The position numbers and the translations under genes were made by a program. From CAZLGO01 sp964559295 (GTDB lineage Archaea; Methanobacteriota; Methanobacteria; Methanobacteriales; Methanobacteriaceae), in NCBI GenBank assembly GCA_964559295.1, contig CAZLGO010000012.1, positions 1-27,129 of the forward strand: a stretch of 27,129 nt of DNA. Direction: 5' to 3'. Within the stretch, counting starts at the first letter, position 1; the number at the start of each line of letters is the position of its first letter. The notes under the pieces were generated by a model, which worked only from the letters and a program-made list of their open reading frames with translations, did no database searches and was not told where the DNA came from. Positions 1-7,173 of the stretch are shown one piece after another.

Positions 1-153
1 TCAAAATGAAGTTATAAGAATTCTCAGAAAATCTCAGAAAATCTAGCACCTTATTTTATGTTTTTATCTAAAATCTACGTTTAAAAAAATTGTCCTCAAA
101 AATTCATCTTAGGGAGTACTTGGATCAACCCCTATCTTTGGGTTCTTTTGATT

Positions 154-172
154 AACCTTTTTCCAAAAGGTT
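154..172 (-). terminator. Hairpin just after the metallophosphoesterase stop codon
   Basis: A perfect 8-bp inverted repeat, AACCTTTT / AAAAGGTT with a 3-base loop, lies one base beyond the TAA stop at 174-176. Beyond it, plus-strand 127-131 AACCC and 140-144 GGGTT can form a second, weaker stem. The same hairpin with the same spacing to a stop codon recurs behind npdG at 6458-6476, so it is a repeated element. A role in termination or 3'-end protection is inference. Confidence 0.5.
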
Positions 173-173
173 G

Positions 174-854
174 TTAGAGACCATAATACAAACGTCTGCC
201 GAGATTATAGGGCAGCCCTGCATCGCACAGAGCATCAAAAACAGTATCTATGTTGTAGCTTACCCTGTAGATTTTTGCATTCCTTTTTTTGGTATCAAAA
301 ATTGAAAAAGAAGCTTTTGGATTACTATCTCTTGGCTGTCCAACACTTCCAGGATTTAGAACAAGGCCATCTTCGAATTTTTTCACGAAAGGCATGTGGG
401 TATGACCCATTATCAAAACGTCTACGCCTTCATCTGCTAAAAATGATTTTAAAAGGTAATTTGGGGCAGATGGAAAAATATATTCATTTATAGGATCCCT
501 CGGGCTACCATGTACCATCAGGATCTTTATATCATCAATTCTAAGGTGAATCTTTCTTTTTAAAGTACTCAAAAACCTAATATTCTCTTTTTTTATGATC
601 TCTCTGCTCCATCTAATGGCATATTCTGCATATGGATTAAATCCAGTTGTATCGCCTGTTACACAGGCAAAATCATGGTTTCCCATCACAGAAAGGATGT
701 TCAATTTAGCTATTTTTTTGATACATTCGTTGGGCCATGAGTAGTATCCGACGATGTCCCCACAACATAGGATCATGTCAGCATCCAGTCTCTCAAGCAC
801 ACGATTCAATGCTTCTAAGTTACCATGGATATCAGAAATAAAAGCTAATTTCAT
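174..854 (-). CDS. Metallophosphoesterase, YfcE/MJ0936-like phosphodiesterase
   Basis: This is a 226-residue calcineurin-like phosphoesterase. All metal-binding blocks are visible: D8-x-H10 near the N-terminus, GD at 32-33, GNHD at 58-61, H114 in VHGSPRD, and GHTH at 149-152. This is the layout of small archaeal and bacterial YfcE/MJ0936 enzymes, which use two metal ions such as Mn or Ni to cleave phosphodiesters; the natural substrate is usually unknown. The protein is soluble, with no signal peptide. The ATG at 854 has no clear Shine-Dalgarno sequence and sits directly after the U-rich tract that probably ends the histone transcript, so translation may be leaderless or weak. The gene ends at a conserved hairpin. 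The family call is firm; the substrate is not known. Confidence 0.9.
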   Translation of the reverse strand: MKLAFISDIHGNLEALNRVLERLDADMILCCGDIVGYYSWPNECIKKIAKLNILSVMGNHDFACVTGDTTGFNPYAEYAIRWSREIIKKENIRFLSTLKRKIHLRIDDIKILMVHGSPRDPINEYIFPSAPNYLLKSFLADEGVDVLIMGHTHMPFVKKFEDGLVLNPGSVGQPRDSNPKASFSIFDTKKRNAKIYRVSYNIDTVFDALCDAGLPYNLGRRLYYGL

Positions 855-889
855 AGGGATAAAAAGAAAAATAAAAAGAAAAAAAACAG
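855..889 (-). terminator. U-rich terminator of the histone gene
   Basis: On the minus strand the 35 bases after the histone stop codon are almost pure pyrimidine, with runs of T6, T5, T5 and T5 separated by single C or A bases and no hairpin. This is the usual intrinsic terminator for archaeal RNA polymerase. It separates the strongly expressed histone gene from the metallophosphoesterase start at 854. Confidence 0.6.
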
Positions 890-1093
890 TTAGAGTCTTT
901 TAACGGCTAATTCAACATCTGATGCTTTAACTGTTTTCCTTCCAGCATGTTTTGCAAGTTTAACAGCTTCTGCAGCTATTTTTTCGCCCATATCTTCCAA
1001 TGCTTTTGCTAATTCTTCTCTTGCGTCGTCACTTACTCTTTCTGCACCGGCATTTTTTATGATTCTTCCAATTGGAGCAATTGGTAATTCCAT
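890..1093 (-). CDS. Archaeal histone, HMf/HMt type
   Basis: This is a 67-residue minimal histone fold without tails. The N-terminus MELPIAPIGRIIKNAGAERV and the segment KHAGRKTVKASDVELAVKRL closely match the HMf/HMt histones of Methanobacteriales. Such histones dimerise and stack into extended nucleosomes that wrap about 30 bp per dimer. The start is fixed by an excellent ribosome binding site, GAGGTGAT, at 1097-1104, four bases before the ATG. A TATA box lies at 1133-1147 and a U-rich terminator follows, so this is a single-gene transcript. The residues replacing family consensus, such as alanine near the C-terminal helix (ELAVKRL), are conservative. A three-copy 30-bp-period repeat lies upstream of the promoter. 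Confidence 0.97.
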   Translation of the reverse strand: MELPIAPIGRIIKNAGAERVSDDAREELAKALEDMGEKIAAEAVKLAKHAGRKTVKASDVELAVKRL

Positions 1094-1150
1094 AATATCA
1101 CCTCATTTTTATTATAGACTGTTGCACTACTCCTATATATATTTATCGTT
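1094..1150 (-). promoter_or_regulatory. Histone promoter and ribosome binding site
   Basis: Read on the minus strand, an A-rich stretch leads into CGATAAATATATATAG (1133-1147), a good BRE/TATA box. Transcription would start about 25 bases downstream, near 1110-1115, giving a leader of about 20 nt. The leader contains GAGGTGAT (1097-1104), complementary to the 3' end of archaeal 16S rRNA. Confidence 0.7.
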
Positions 1151-1170
1151 TTTTTTCTTTGATTTTTTGA

Positions 1171-1260
1171 TTAACAATATGATCTTTGCTCATGTCATGA
1201 TAAACCATATGTTTTTTGCTCATGCTAACATGAACACTATGATCTTTGGACATGCAAAAA
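1171..1260. repeat. Three direct repeats with exact 30-bp period upstream of the histone promoter
   Basis: Three 30-bp units start at 1171, 1201 and 1231. They share the pattern TNAACMMTAT followed by GWTYTTTGSWCATG, with 19-21 of the first 24 bases shared between any two. Each unit has a TATG and a CATG at the same places. The period is close to three helical turns, so a protein bound to each unit would sit on one face of the DNA. The array lies 25-115 bp upstream of the histone TATA box and about 60 bp after the thrC stop codon. It could be an operator array for the histone gene; this is inference. Confidence 0.6.
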
Positions 1261-1301
1261 AAATTGGAATGTTAAAATTGGCTAATTTTCCAAGAAAAAA
1301 C
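1256..1301 (-). terminator. Probable thrC terminator, two T-runs
   Basis: After the thrC stop codon the minus strand carries T6 at about 1295-1300, inside a short CAAG/CTTG inverted repeat, and T8 at 1256-1263. Such U-tracts commonly end archaeal transcripts. The second overlaps the last unit of the 30-bp repeat array. Confidence 0.4.
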
Positions 1302-1317
1302 TTGCATAACAAACTCC

Positions 1318-2514
1318 TTAATTTTCGGTTATAATACGAAAAAGCTTTTCAATGTCCGCTTCCACTTCAATAGGCTCTTCACATGCACTTATAGCAATTT
1401 CTGGATCCTTTAAAAGATGTCCAGTGGTAACGCACACAATTTTCTCATTTTTATCGATTTTACCTATGTCAGCAAGCTTTATAAGACCAGCAATCGACGC
1501 TGCAGACGCTGGTTCAACACCAATTCCTTCCATCCTAGCCAGGAGTTTCTGGGCAGCTAAGATCTCATCATCACTTACAGTCTCAGCACATCCTCCAGAT
1601 TCTCTTATTGCTGCGATGGCTTTTTTTGCACTAACCGGTGCCCCAATTCTTATGGCAGTTGCAACTGTTTCTGGATTTTCAATGGGTATGATATCATCCC
1701 TACCTTCCTTTATGGCTTTGACCACCGGCGCCGCACCTTCTGCTTGGATCCCGCTCATCATAGGCAGCTGATCTATAAAGCCAGCTTCATAAAACTCTCT
1801 TATTCCCTTCCATATTGCAGATATATTACCAGCGTTTCCAACAGGTAAAATGATTCTATCTGGAGATTCCCAGCCCAGCTTATCAACTATTTCAAATCCA
1901 ATTGATTTTTGCCCTTCTAATCTGAAAGGATTTACAGAATTTAGAAGATACAACCTACCCCTATCTGCCAGGGCTGTAACAGCTTCAAGCGCTTCATCAA
2001 AGTTTCCTCTAATTGATATTACATCGGCACCATGAAACATTGCCTGTGCAAGTTTTCCAAGGGCTACTTTTCCAGCTGGTAAGAGGACGATACATCGCAA
2101 TCCGGCTCTCGCTGCATACGCTGCAAGTGAAGCTGATGTATTTCCGGTTGATGCACAGCCAACAACATCTACTCCAAGTTCAATCGCCTTTGTTATTCCA
2201 ACACTCATACCTCTGTCTTTAAAGCTTCCTGTTGGATTTGAACCTTCAATCTTGACATAAAGTTCAACCTCAAGTTCATCTTCCAGTCTTCTGCATCTTA
2301 AAAGTGGAGTTCCACCTTCATCTAAAGTTACAATCTTGGATTCGTCAACAGGCATGAATTCCTTGTATTTCCACATTGTAAATTTTCTACCTTCAAATAC
2401 GTCTTTTGAAACATCGCTCTTGCAGATAACTTCAAGCAGTGAGCCGCACTCTCTGCAAGTATATACTATCTCATTTAACTTGTACTTCATGCCGCAGGAT
2501 ATGCATCTTATCAT
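1318..2514 (-). CDS. thrC: Threonine synthase
   Basis: This 398-residue PLP enzyme converts O-phosphohomoserine to threonine and phosphate, the last step of threonine synthesis. The N-terminus has a zinc-ribbon with C4, C7, C20 and C23, usual in archaeal ThrC. The PLP lysine is K99 in NPTGSFKDRG. Further family marks are the ASTGNTSASLAAYAAR loop, the phosphate-binding GNAGN segment, and TTGHLLKDP near the C-terminus. The length is typical. The start is supported by GGTGA a few bases upstream of ATG 2514. It is the last gene of the trpS-SpoIIM-SpmB-like run, with a 33-bp gap to the preceding gene and a T-rich terminator behind it. No domain is missing. Confidence 0.96.
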   Translation of the reverse strand: MIRCISCGMKYKLNEIVYTCRECGSLLEVICKSDVSKDVFEGRKFTMWKYKEFMPVDESKIVTLDEGGTPLLRCRRLEDELEVELYVKIEGSNPTGSFKDRGMSVGITKAIELGVDVVGCASTGNTSASLAAYAARAGLRCIVLLPAGKVALGKLAQAMFHGADVISIRGNFDEALEAVTALADRGRLYLLNSVNPFRLEGQKSIGFEIVDKLGWESPDRIILPVGNAGNISAIWKGIREFYEAGFIDQLPMMSGIQAEGAAPVVKAIKEGRDDIIPIENPETVATAIRIGAPVSAKKAIAAIRESGGCAETVSDDEILAAQKLLARMEGIGVEPASAASIAGLIKLADIGKIDKNEKIVCVTTGHLLKDPEIAISACEEPIEVEADIEKLFRIITEN

Positions 2515-2547
2515 GATCTCACCATTTCACTTTCTTGGCAGCGAAAA

Positions 2548-3468
2548 TTACATTAAAATTACCACCAGCAAGATTGTTACCATCTTTGCAATCATACTGG
2601 CTAAATAATTAATAAATGTTATCTTCACACCGAATTTTCCAAATAAGCCTACATACATTGAAAAACTATGTTTTATATATATTAAAGTTATGACTATCAT
2701 GCTTCCTATCAACAAGGTTATTAGGGCTTGCTTTGGGGTTATTATCCCTTGTGCCAAAAGCATTGCTACAGTGGCGTAACCTGCTGAAAAGTGGATAAAT
2801 TGTGCCACCAATGCAGTTGCGCATGCGCCTGGCAAATCCAACAGTCTCAGGATAGGATCAAAAAATAAACTTATATATTTCATGCCCCCCATATCCAGAA
2901 GAAAATTAACAACGAGAAACGTGATGATCATTATTGGTATTACTTTTTTCAGTGTTTTAAAGGATTTTTTGATGGCTCCCTTTGGGTTTGAATCTAATTC
3001 AACAACGTTGGTGTTAACATAAATTTGAGTTTTTTGAGGTCGAAGGAACTTTTTGGAGTATATAAAGGCTGCAAAAGTTTGTAGAAATGCGGCAAATAAA
3101 CTTAATAACACGTAAATACTTCCAATTTTAGGACCTAAAAGAACCAGGGCAATTGGTGCCTGCACCCTCAGTAGATATTCCCCAAGAACTATGGGAAAGG
3201 TGCTCATTATGATTGTTAGCATTGCCTCTGTATCATCGATTTTGCCTTCCCTGTAGAAACCTGCCAACGCAGATTTTCCTGCAATAGAACTAAAAAAACA
3301 AGTAAGAATGGAGAATACGCACATTTGAGGGAGATTTAGTATTCTTGTTAGTGGTTTTATCAACAAATGCAGCTTTCTTTTAATGCTACTTTCTAAGATT
3401 ATATTTGCCAGAATAACTCCTATTGCAATAAGAATCGTTGTCTTGATTAGATATAGTATCATATCCAT
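2548..3468 (-). CDS. Membrane protein with nucleoside-recognition (GATE) domains, SpmB-like
   Basis: This 306-residue integral membrane protein has about eight hydrophobic segments arranged as two related halves. Features of the nucleoside-recognition/GATE family (Pfam PF07670, which also holds the SpmA/SpmB spore-maturation proteins and part of FeoB) can be seen: SSIAGKSALAGFYREGKI in the first half, and LPGACATALVAQFIHFSAGYATVAML in the second. A polar linker at about residues 150-172 joins the halves. The substrate is unknown; transport of a small molecule or ion is inference from the family. ATG 3468 has a GAGG motif 11 bases upstream. It lies between a SpoIIM-like gene (44-bp gap) and thrC (33-bp gap) and is probably cotranscribed with both. 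Confidence 0.75.
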   Translation of the reverse strand: MDMILYLIKTTILIAIGVILANIILESSIKRKLHLLIKPLTRILNLPQMCVFSILTCFFSSIAGKSALAGFYREGKIDDTEAMLTIIMSTFPIVLGEYLLRVQAPIALVLLGPKIGSIYVLLSLFAAFLQTFAAFIYSKKFLRPQKTQIYVNTNVVELDSNPKGAIKKSFKTLKKVIPIMIITFLVVNFLLDMGGMKYISLFFDPILRLLDLPGACATALVAQFIHFSAGYATVAMLLAQGIITPKQALITLLIGSMIVITLIYIKHSFSMYVGLFGKFGVKITFINYLASMIAKMVTILLVVILM

Positions 3469-3512
3469 TTATTTGTTCGCCTCATCGTGCGATATCGAAT
3501 CTTTCCCCAGAA

Positions 3513-4148
3513 CTACGTTATGCTTTTTACGTAATCAGCCCAAAGCATCGTAAAATTAGCTTCAATAACAGCTGCAATAGCGAGTAAAACCACAGCTATC
3601 CCGAGTATGATTAAAGATTCGCGAAATTCCTCAAGATTTATGGTTACGAGATATTTGATTTGGGAAATTATGGATTCTTCCAACACCATGTCTAAAATTC
3701 CACTAAAAAAGCTTATCATACAACTTGCAAGTCTAAATCCTGCAATACCTGCTATTATTATACCCAAAGCCTCAAAAATACCGTGTGGTAGAGTTAGAAG
3801 TATGAACTCAAAAATTGGTACTTTGGAAGCCACATAACCGATGAAAACGCCGTTGATGAATAAAAATAAGATGGTACCTATTCCAACCAAAAACCCTCCA
3901 GCGTAGATGAAAAATGCAGCTTTGAGGTTGTGTGCGAATATCCAGGGAGTTGTAAGTTTTATTTCGCCTTTTTGGATGCCATATTTAAACTGCTTTAGGA
4001 TGCTTCCCATTAATGGTTCGATCATGTTTGATAAAAAATAACCAATAAGTATTGATGACAAAAATATCGCCGCTGATGAGATCAAAAACATTTCGTTGCG
4101 CCTATACAGTGCAGTAAAGATACTTTCATGTTTTTCTCTTTTTACCAT
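3513..4148 (-). CDS. SpoIIM-family (DUF95) membrane protein
   Basis: This protein of about 211 residues has roughly five membrane segments and belongs to the stage II sporulation protein M family (Pfam PF01944). Signature elements are FAHNLKAAFFIYAGG, FINGVFIGYVAS, and LPHGIFEALGIIIAGIAGFRLA, whose PHG-x2-E motif is the family hallmark. In Bacillus SpoIIM helps assemble a peptidoglycan-remodelling complex; archaeal members have no settled function. ATG 4148 is one base past the trpS stop codon and is preceded by GTGGGGATTAGG, which suggests translational coupling. An in-frame GTG at 4160 would add four residues overlapping trpS. A short cytoplasmic basic N-terminus precedes the first membrane helix. 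Confidence 0.8.
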   Translation of the reverse strand: MVKREKHESIFTALYRRNEMFLISSAAIFLSSILIGYFLSNMIEPLMGSILKQFKYGIQKGEIKLTTPWIFAHNLKAAFFIYAGGFLVGIGTILFLFINGVFIGYVASKVPIFEFILLTLPHGIFEALGIIIAGIAGFRLASCMISFFSGILDMVLEESIISQIKYLVTINLEEFRESLIILGIAVVLLAIAAVIEANFTMLWADYVKSIT

Positions 4149-4149
4149 C

Positions 4150-5241
4150 CTAATCCCCACTTAAAATCTTCCCAGCGATTTCTTTTGTATCTTCCCTCTT
4201 ATCTGACATTTCATTAAAAAACTTCAACATCATACTTGCAGCTTTATTTTTGCATTCTCCACACATAAGTGCACCAGTTTTACAATCGTTATATATCATT
4301 GCAAGTTCATCATCTGATTCAACCAGATGATATAAAAACAGCTCATAAACTACGCAATCTTCGGGAACTCCACCTAACTCTCGCTGCACTTTTAAGCTCT
4401 CTCTTCCACCTGTTTTGGCGTCTATAACTTTTTTTTCAACCTCTTCTGGCGCATCATTTAAAAATATGGCTGTTTTTGGTTTGCTGCTTGACATCTTGCC
4501 TCCGGTAAGTCCTGTAATGAAACGATGGTACGTGGATGATGGAACTGTAAATTTAAACTTAGCTTTAAATCTCTCTGCAATATCCCTTGTAAGTCTCAAA
4601 TGAGGGTCTTGATCAGGTCCCACCGGGACAACAGTTGGTTTAGGTCCACCATATCCTTCAAGTTGCGGATGAAGAATGTCTGCAACCTGAATCATAGGCA
4701 CAAAAAGGTGTGCCAGGTTTGTATCCCCTGAAAAACCATAAATAGATCTCATCTCATTTATATTAACTTTCCTGGATAGGTAATATGCGAGATCACCCAC
4801 GGTTTTATTTTCTGACTGAAGATAGATGTTTGCTTCTTCGGGATCTAAACCGAGAGCTATGTAGTTTGCAATGTACTCTGAAATCGCAAGTTTTTTCGAT
4901 ACCTCAAAATCAACTCCTCTTGCAGAATATGCTTCCATATCAGCTATGGGAATATAAATATCGGCTCCTTTTTTTTGATACCAAATGAGCTGATCAACGA
5001 TCATTTTATGACCTATGTGCATCTTCCCGCTTGGCATCATACCGCTTACAACCGCAAATGGATTTCCTTCCCGCATAGCTTTTACTATTTTTCCATAGTC
5101 TCTGTGACCAAAGATTATGCCTCTTCGCATTAACATGTGAGGATCTTCTATACCTTCTATGAGATTCCCGAAAGGTTTTATTCCAAAATTTTCTATGAGT
5201 TTTTCGTAATTTAAAAGAGCCGAGCCCCATGGATCTATCAA
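4150..5241 (-). CDS. trpS: Tryptophanyl-tRNA synthetase
   Basis: This 363-residue class I synthetase charges tRNA-Trp. The ATP-binding motifs are HIGH at residues 75-78 and KMSSS at 249-253. The family-specific segments SGMMPSGKMHIGHKM, VGPDQDPHLRLTRD and SSTYHRFITGLTGGKMSSSKP are complete. The likely start is TTG 5241: the archaeal N-terminal motif IDPWGS follows immediately, and an AAGGAGAGTGATC ribosome binding site lies just upstream. The nearby ATG is out of frame. Near the C-terminus four cysteines, C296, C320, C327 and C330 (C-x23-C-x6-C-x2-C), resemble the 4Fe-4S site of Thermotoga TrpRS. The gene follows endA by 13 bp and touches the SpoIIM-like gene. Confidence 0.96.
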   Translation of the reverse strand: MIDPWGSALLNYEKLIENFGIKPFGNLIEGIEDPHMLMRRGIIFGHRDYGKIVKAMREGNPFAVVSGMMPSGKMHIGHKMIVDQLIWYQKKGADIYIPIADMEAYSARGVDFEVSKKLAISEYIANYIALGLDPEEANIYLQSENKTVGDLAYYLSRKVNINEMRSIYGFSGDTNLAHLFVPMIQVADILHPQLEGYGGPKPTVVPVGPDQDPHLRLTRDIAERFKAKFKFTVPSSTYHRFITGLTGGKMSSSKPKTAIFLNDAPEEVEKKVIDAKTGGRESLKVQRELGGVPEDCVVYELFLYHLVESDDELAMIYNDCKTGALMCGECKNKAASMMLKFFNEMSDKREDTKEIAGKILSGD

Positions 5242-5254
5242 AAGATCACTCTCC

Positions 5255-5758
5255 TTAAGGTTTCATCCATTCCACATTGTAGTAGGTTATATCTCCTTCT
5301 TCGTCAACAACAGCAAACAGAAGCTTTTTGTTCACACCATGGGCTACCCTTACATAACTTGAAAAATCAGATGCTGGAATCTTATAATTTTCAGATGCAA
5401 CTTTTACAAGATATTTTGAATGTCCTTCCCCAGGGGATTTTCCTCTCTCATATAATCTAAATTCAGAGCCATATTTAAACCCTGTCTTTACAACATAACC
5501 TCTGTTTCTAAGATCCTTAAAGACCAAGTATTTTGCAAATAAACCTTTTTTGCGGATTATCTGGAGCATATTGTCAATAGAAAGCTTCTCTCCATCCTTT
5601 AAGATCTCTATTTTTCCACTCTCCATCAAAAAAAGTGCTTCGATCAATGAAAGTTCCAGTCCTTCGTGGGTCATTTTCCCATAATGACTCATATCATGCA
5701 ATTTTTTCCCCCTCTTGTCTGTAACTACAACTACGTCACCCAATAATGTTGATAGCAT
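5255..5758 (-). CDS. endA: tRNA-splicing endonuclease
   Basis: This 167-residue archaeal EndA cuts introns out of pre-tRNA at bulge-helix-bulge motifs. The catalytic triad can be placed by spacing against the Methanocaldococcus enzyme: Y103 in FRLYERG, H113 in GHSKYLV, and K144 in VAHGVNKKLLFAV. A single catalytic unit of about 170 residues indicates the homotetrameric class. ATG 5758 is preceded by GGTGG at the proper distance. It lies 17 bp behind phi and 13 bp ahead of trpS, so it is inside an operon. Its placement beside trpS is notable because tRNA-Trp is a common intron carrier in euryarchaea (general knowledge, not visible here). Confidence 0.95.
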   Translation of the reverse strand: MLSTLLGDVVVVTDKRGKKLHDMSHYGKMTHEGLELSLIEALFLMESGKIEILKDGEKLSIDNMLQIIRKKGLFAKYLVFKDLRNRGYVVKTGFKYGSEFRLYERGKSPGEGHSKYLVKVASENYKIPASDFSSYVRVAHGVNKKLLFAVVDEEGDITYYNVEWMKP

Positions 5759-5775
5759 GATTCCACCGCGAAGAA

Positions 5776-6366
5776 CTATTTTTCTATTATAGCATGCCTT
5801 TTTTTCAGATCGATTTCCTTTTTTCCAAGACGCGCCATAAATTCAGCTATAATTCCATCAAGAAATAGTAAAGTGGTATCTTCAAAGAGGGTTCCAAGGG
5901 GTGTAAGATCATCGTAAGTCCCTTTTAGAACGTGAGAAGTGTAGTTTTCCCACGCGTCCATCTTTGTTCTACTATCTACATTTATTATGGTGTCCAGATA
6001 TTTACTTAACAAAGAATTTGGGGACGCTGTTATTCCAATTACAGCCGCACCAGTATCTTTTGCTGTTTCAGCAGCTATTGTAACAGCTTTAGTTTCCCCT
6101 GAACCAGATATTGCAATTAAGCAATCATCTTCTTTTATAGCCGGCGTTGTAACCTCACCAACTACATGCACTTTAAATCCAAGGTGCATAAGCCTCATAG
6201 CAAAAGCTTTTCCAACAAGCTCCGACCTTCCAGTTCCCACAATGAAGATTGAATTTGCATTTGATATCGTATCTATCATTTGGGCTACTTGTTCCCTGTC
6301 TAATTCATTTATAACCTTAAGAGCATGCTTGGTTATTCCTTTGGCAGTTTTTTTTATGTAATCCAT
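5776..6366 (-). CDS. hxlB: 6-phospho-3-hexuloisomerase (PHI)
   Basis: This is a SIS-domain sugar isomerase. It interconverts 3-hexulose 6-phosphate and fructose 6-phosphate in the ribulose monophosphate route, which many archaea use to make pentose phosphates. Visible motifs are FIVGTGRSELVGKAFAMRLMHLGF, the AISGSGET phosphosugar loop, and the C-terminal RHAIIE that supplies an active-site histidine in the family. I place the start at ATG 6366 because GGAGG lies five bases upstream; this gives 196 residues, near the usual 180-200. The frame stays open to a TTG at 6459, but those 31 codons contain dispersed-repeat sequence and run into the hairpin. Another ATG is at 6378. The partner synthase gene is not in the window. 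Confidence 0.88.
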   Translation of the reverse strand: MDYIKKTAKGITKHALKVINELDREQVAQMIDTISNANSIFIVGTGRSELVGKAFAMRLMHLGFKVHVVGEVTTPAIKEDDCLIAISGSGETKAVTIAAETAKDTGAAVIGITASPNSLLSKYLDTIINVDSRTKMDAWENYTSHVLKGTYDDLTPLGTLFEDTTLLFLDGIIAEFMARLGKKEIDLKKRHAIIEK

Positions 6367-6418
6367 CCTATCCTCCATGGTTGTTTTATCAAAGAACCCA
6401 TAAGATATAAGTTCATCC

Positions 6419-6476
6419 AAATTTATGTCAACGTTCTCATAAAAGGTTTTTTTGATCAACCTTTTTCTAAAAGGTT
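6419..6476 (-). repeat. npdG-phi leader with three alternating hairpin arms and a dispersed 25-bp motif
   Basis: On the minus strand the npdG stop is followed by AACCTTTT (6476-6469), AAAAGGTT (6465-6458) and AACCTTTT (6448-6441). The middle arm can pair with either neighbour, with a loop of 3 or 9 bases, so two hairpins exclude each other. Next on this strand comes TTTATGAGAACGTTGACATA and AATTT (6443-6419), which matches 23 of 25 bases upstream of hisS. The region resembles an attenuator in form; regulation of phi is only inference. Confidence 0.55.
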
Positions 6477-6477
6477 G

Positions 6478-7149
6478 TTAGAGTCCTGTTATCCTTATAC
6501 CCGCGTATTTTGTTTTGTGGCGAATGTTGAGATTTATCAAAAGGGGTGTTATCTTCTCAACGATCCTTGCACTCTCAAGTGGACCACAATCTATCGCCCT
6601 TACGCCCGGTATCTTCTCTGCAAGCTTCATAACCTTAATCTTGGCATCTTCATCATCACCAGATACCAAACAATCGCCATTTACATCTTCTTTTATGTTC
6701 ATAAGATTGGCAGAACTTATGTTATTGAAGGCTGATATGACTTTTGTGTTTCTATCTTTTAGAAATTCAGCTGATCTTTCAGCAGCAGAACCCATGCAAA
6801 GATCTATATACCTTGTAGGAGCTCCACCAACAAAACTTTCCAATGGAACCGTTGCATCAACAAGTATTTTATCCTCTAAAAATTCCTCTATGTCTTTTAA
6901 TATCGCCATCTGAGCGGTCAAAGGCACCGTTAAGATAACGATGTCACCTTCTTTTGCAGCATCCTCATTGCTCAAACCTCGAATGTTTTGGAGTTTTTCA
7001 TCCTTCAATATTTTTTTAATCCTACTGACTGCATTTTCCGCTTTTTTTATATCCCTTGAGCCGATTATAACATCTTCTCCTGCTTTTGTAAATCTCAACG
7101 CCAATCCAAATCCTTGATCCCCTGTTCCACCAATTATTGCAATTTTCAT
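6478..7149 (-). CDS. npdG: F420-dependent NADP reductase
   Basis: This 223-residue Rossmann protein moves hydride between reduced coenzyme F420 and NADP, giving methanogens NADPH for biosynthesis. The start MKIAIIGGTGDQGFGLALR carries the GxGxxG nucleotide loop, and the next strand ends in GSRD, whose arginine suits the NADP 2'-phosphate. SAFNNISSANL and the ending NIRHKTKYAGIRITGL match the Fno/NpdG family. ATG 7149 is chosen because it begins the first beta strand; a TTG at 7161 would add four residues. TGATC lies just upstream as a modest ribosome binding site. The preceding gene ends 24 bp away. The final codon and stop are followed by the repeated AACCTTTT hairpin. Confidence 0.94.
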   Translation of the reverse strand: MKIAIIGGTGDQGFGLALRFTKAGEDVIIGSRDIKKAENAVSRIKKILKDEKLQNIRGLSNEDAAKEGDIVILTVPLTAQMAILKDIEEFLEDKILVDATVPLESFVGGAPTRYIDLCMGSAAERSAEFLKDRNTKVISAFNNISSANLMNIKEDVNGDCLVSGDDEDAKIKVMKLAEKIPGVRAIDCGPLESARIVEKITPLLINLNIRHKTKYAGIRITGL

Positions 7150-7173
7150 GCTGATCAACAATTTTATAAATAT

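Noticed and set aside
1059..1334. Plus-strand open frame with a 10-residue repeat (MIFAH, MFFAH, MIFGH)
   Set aside because: It overlaps the histone start and promoter on the other strand and has no ribosome binding site. The peptide repeat is a by-product of the 30-bp DNA repeat.
5006..5230. Minus-strand frame starting at an ATG just inside trpS
   Set aside because: It is an out-of-frame shadow of trpS. It matters only because its ATG could be mistaken for the trpS start.
6367..6459. Thirty-one extra N-terminal codons for phi from TTG 6459
   Set aside because: The frame is open, but the codons lie in hairpin and dispersed-repeat sequence, while ATG 6366 has a GGAGG site. Kept only as an alternative.
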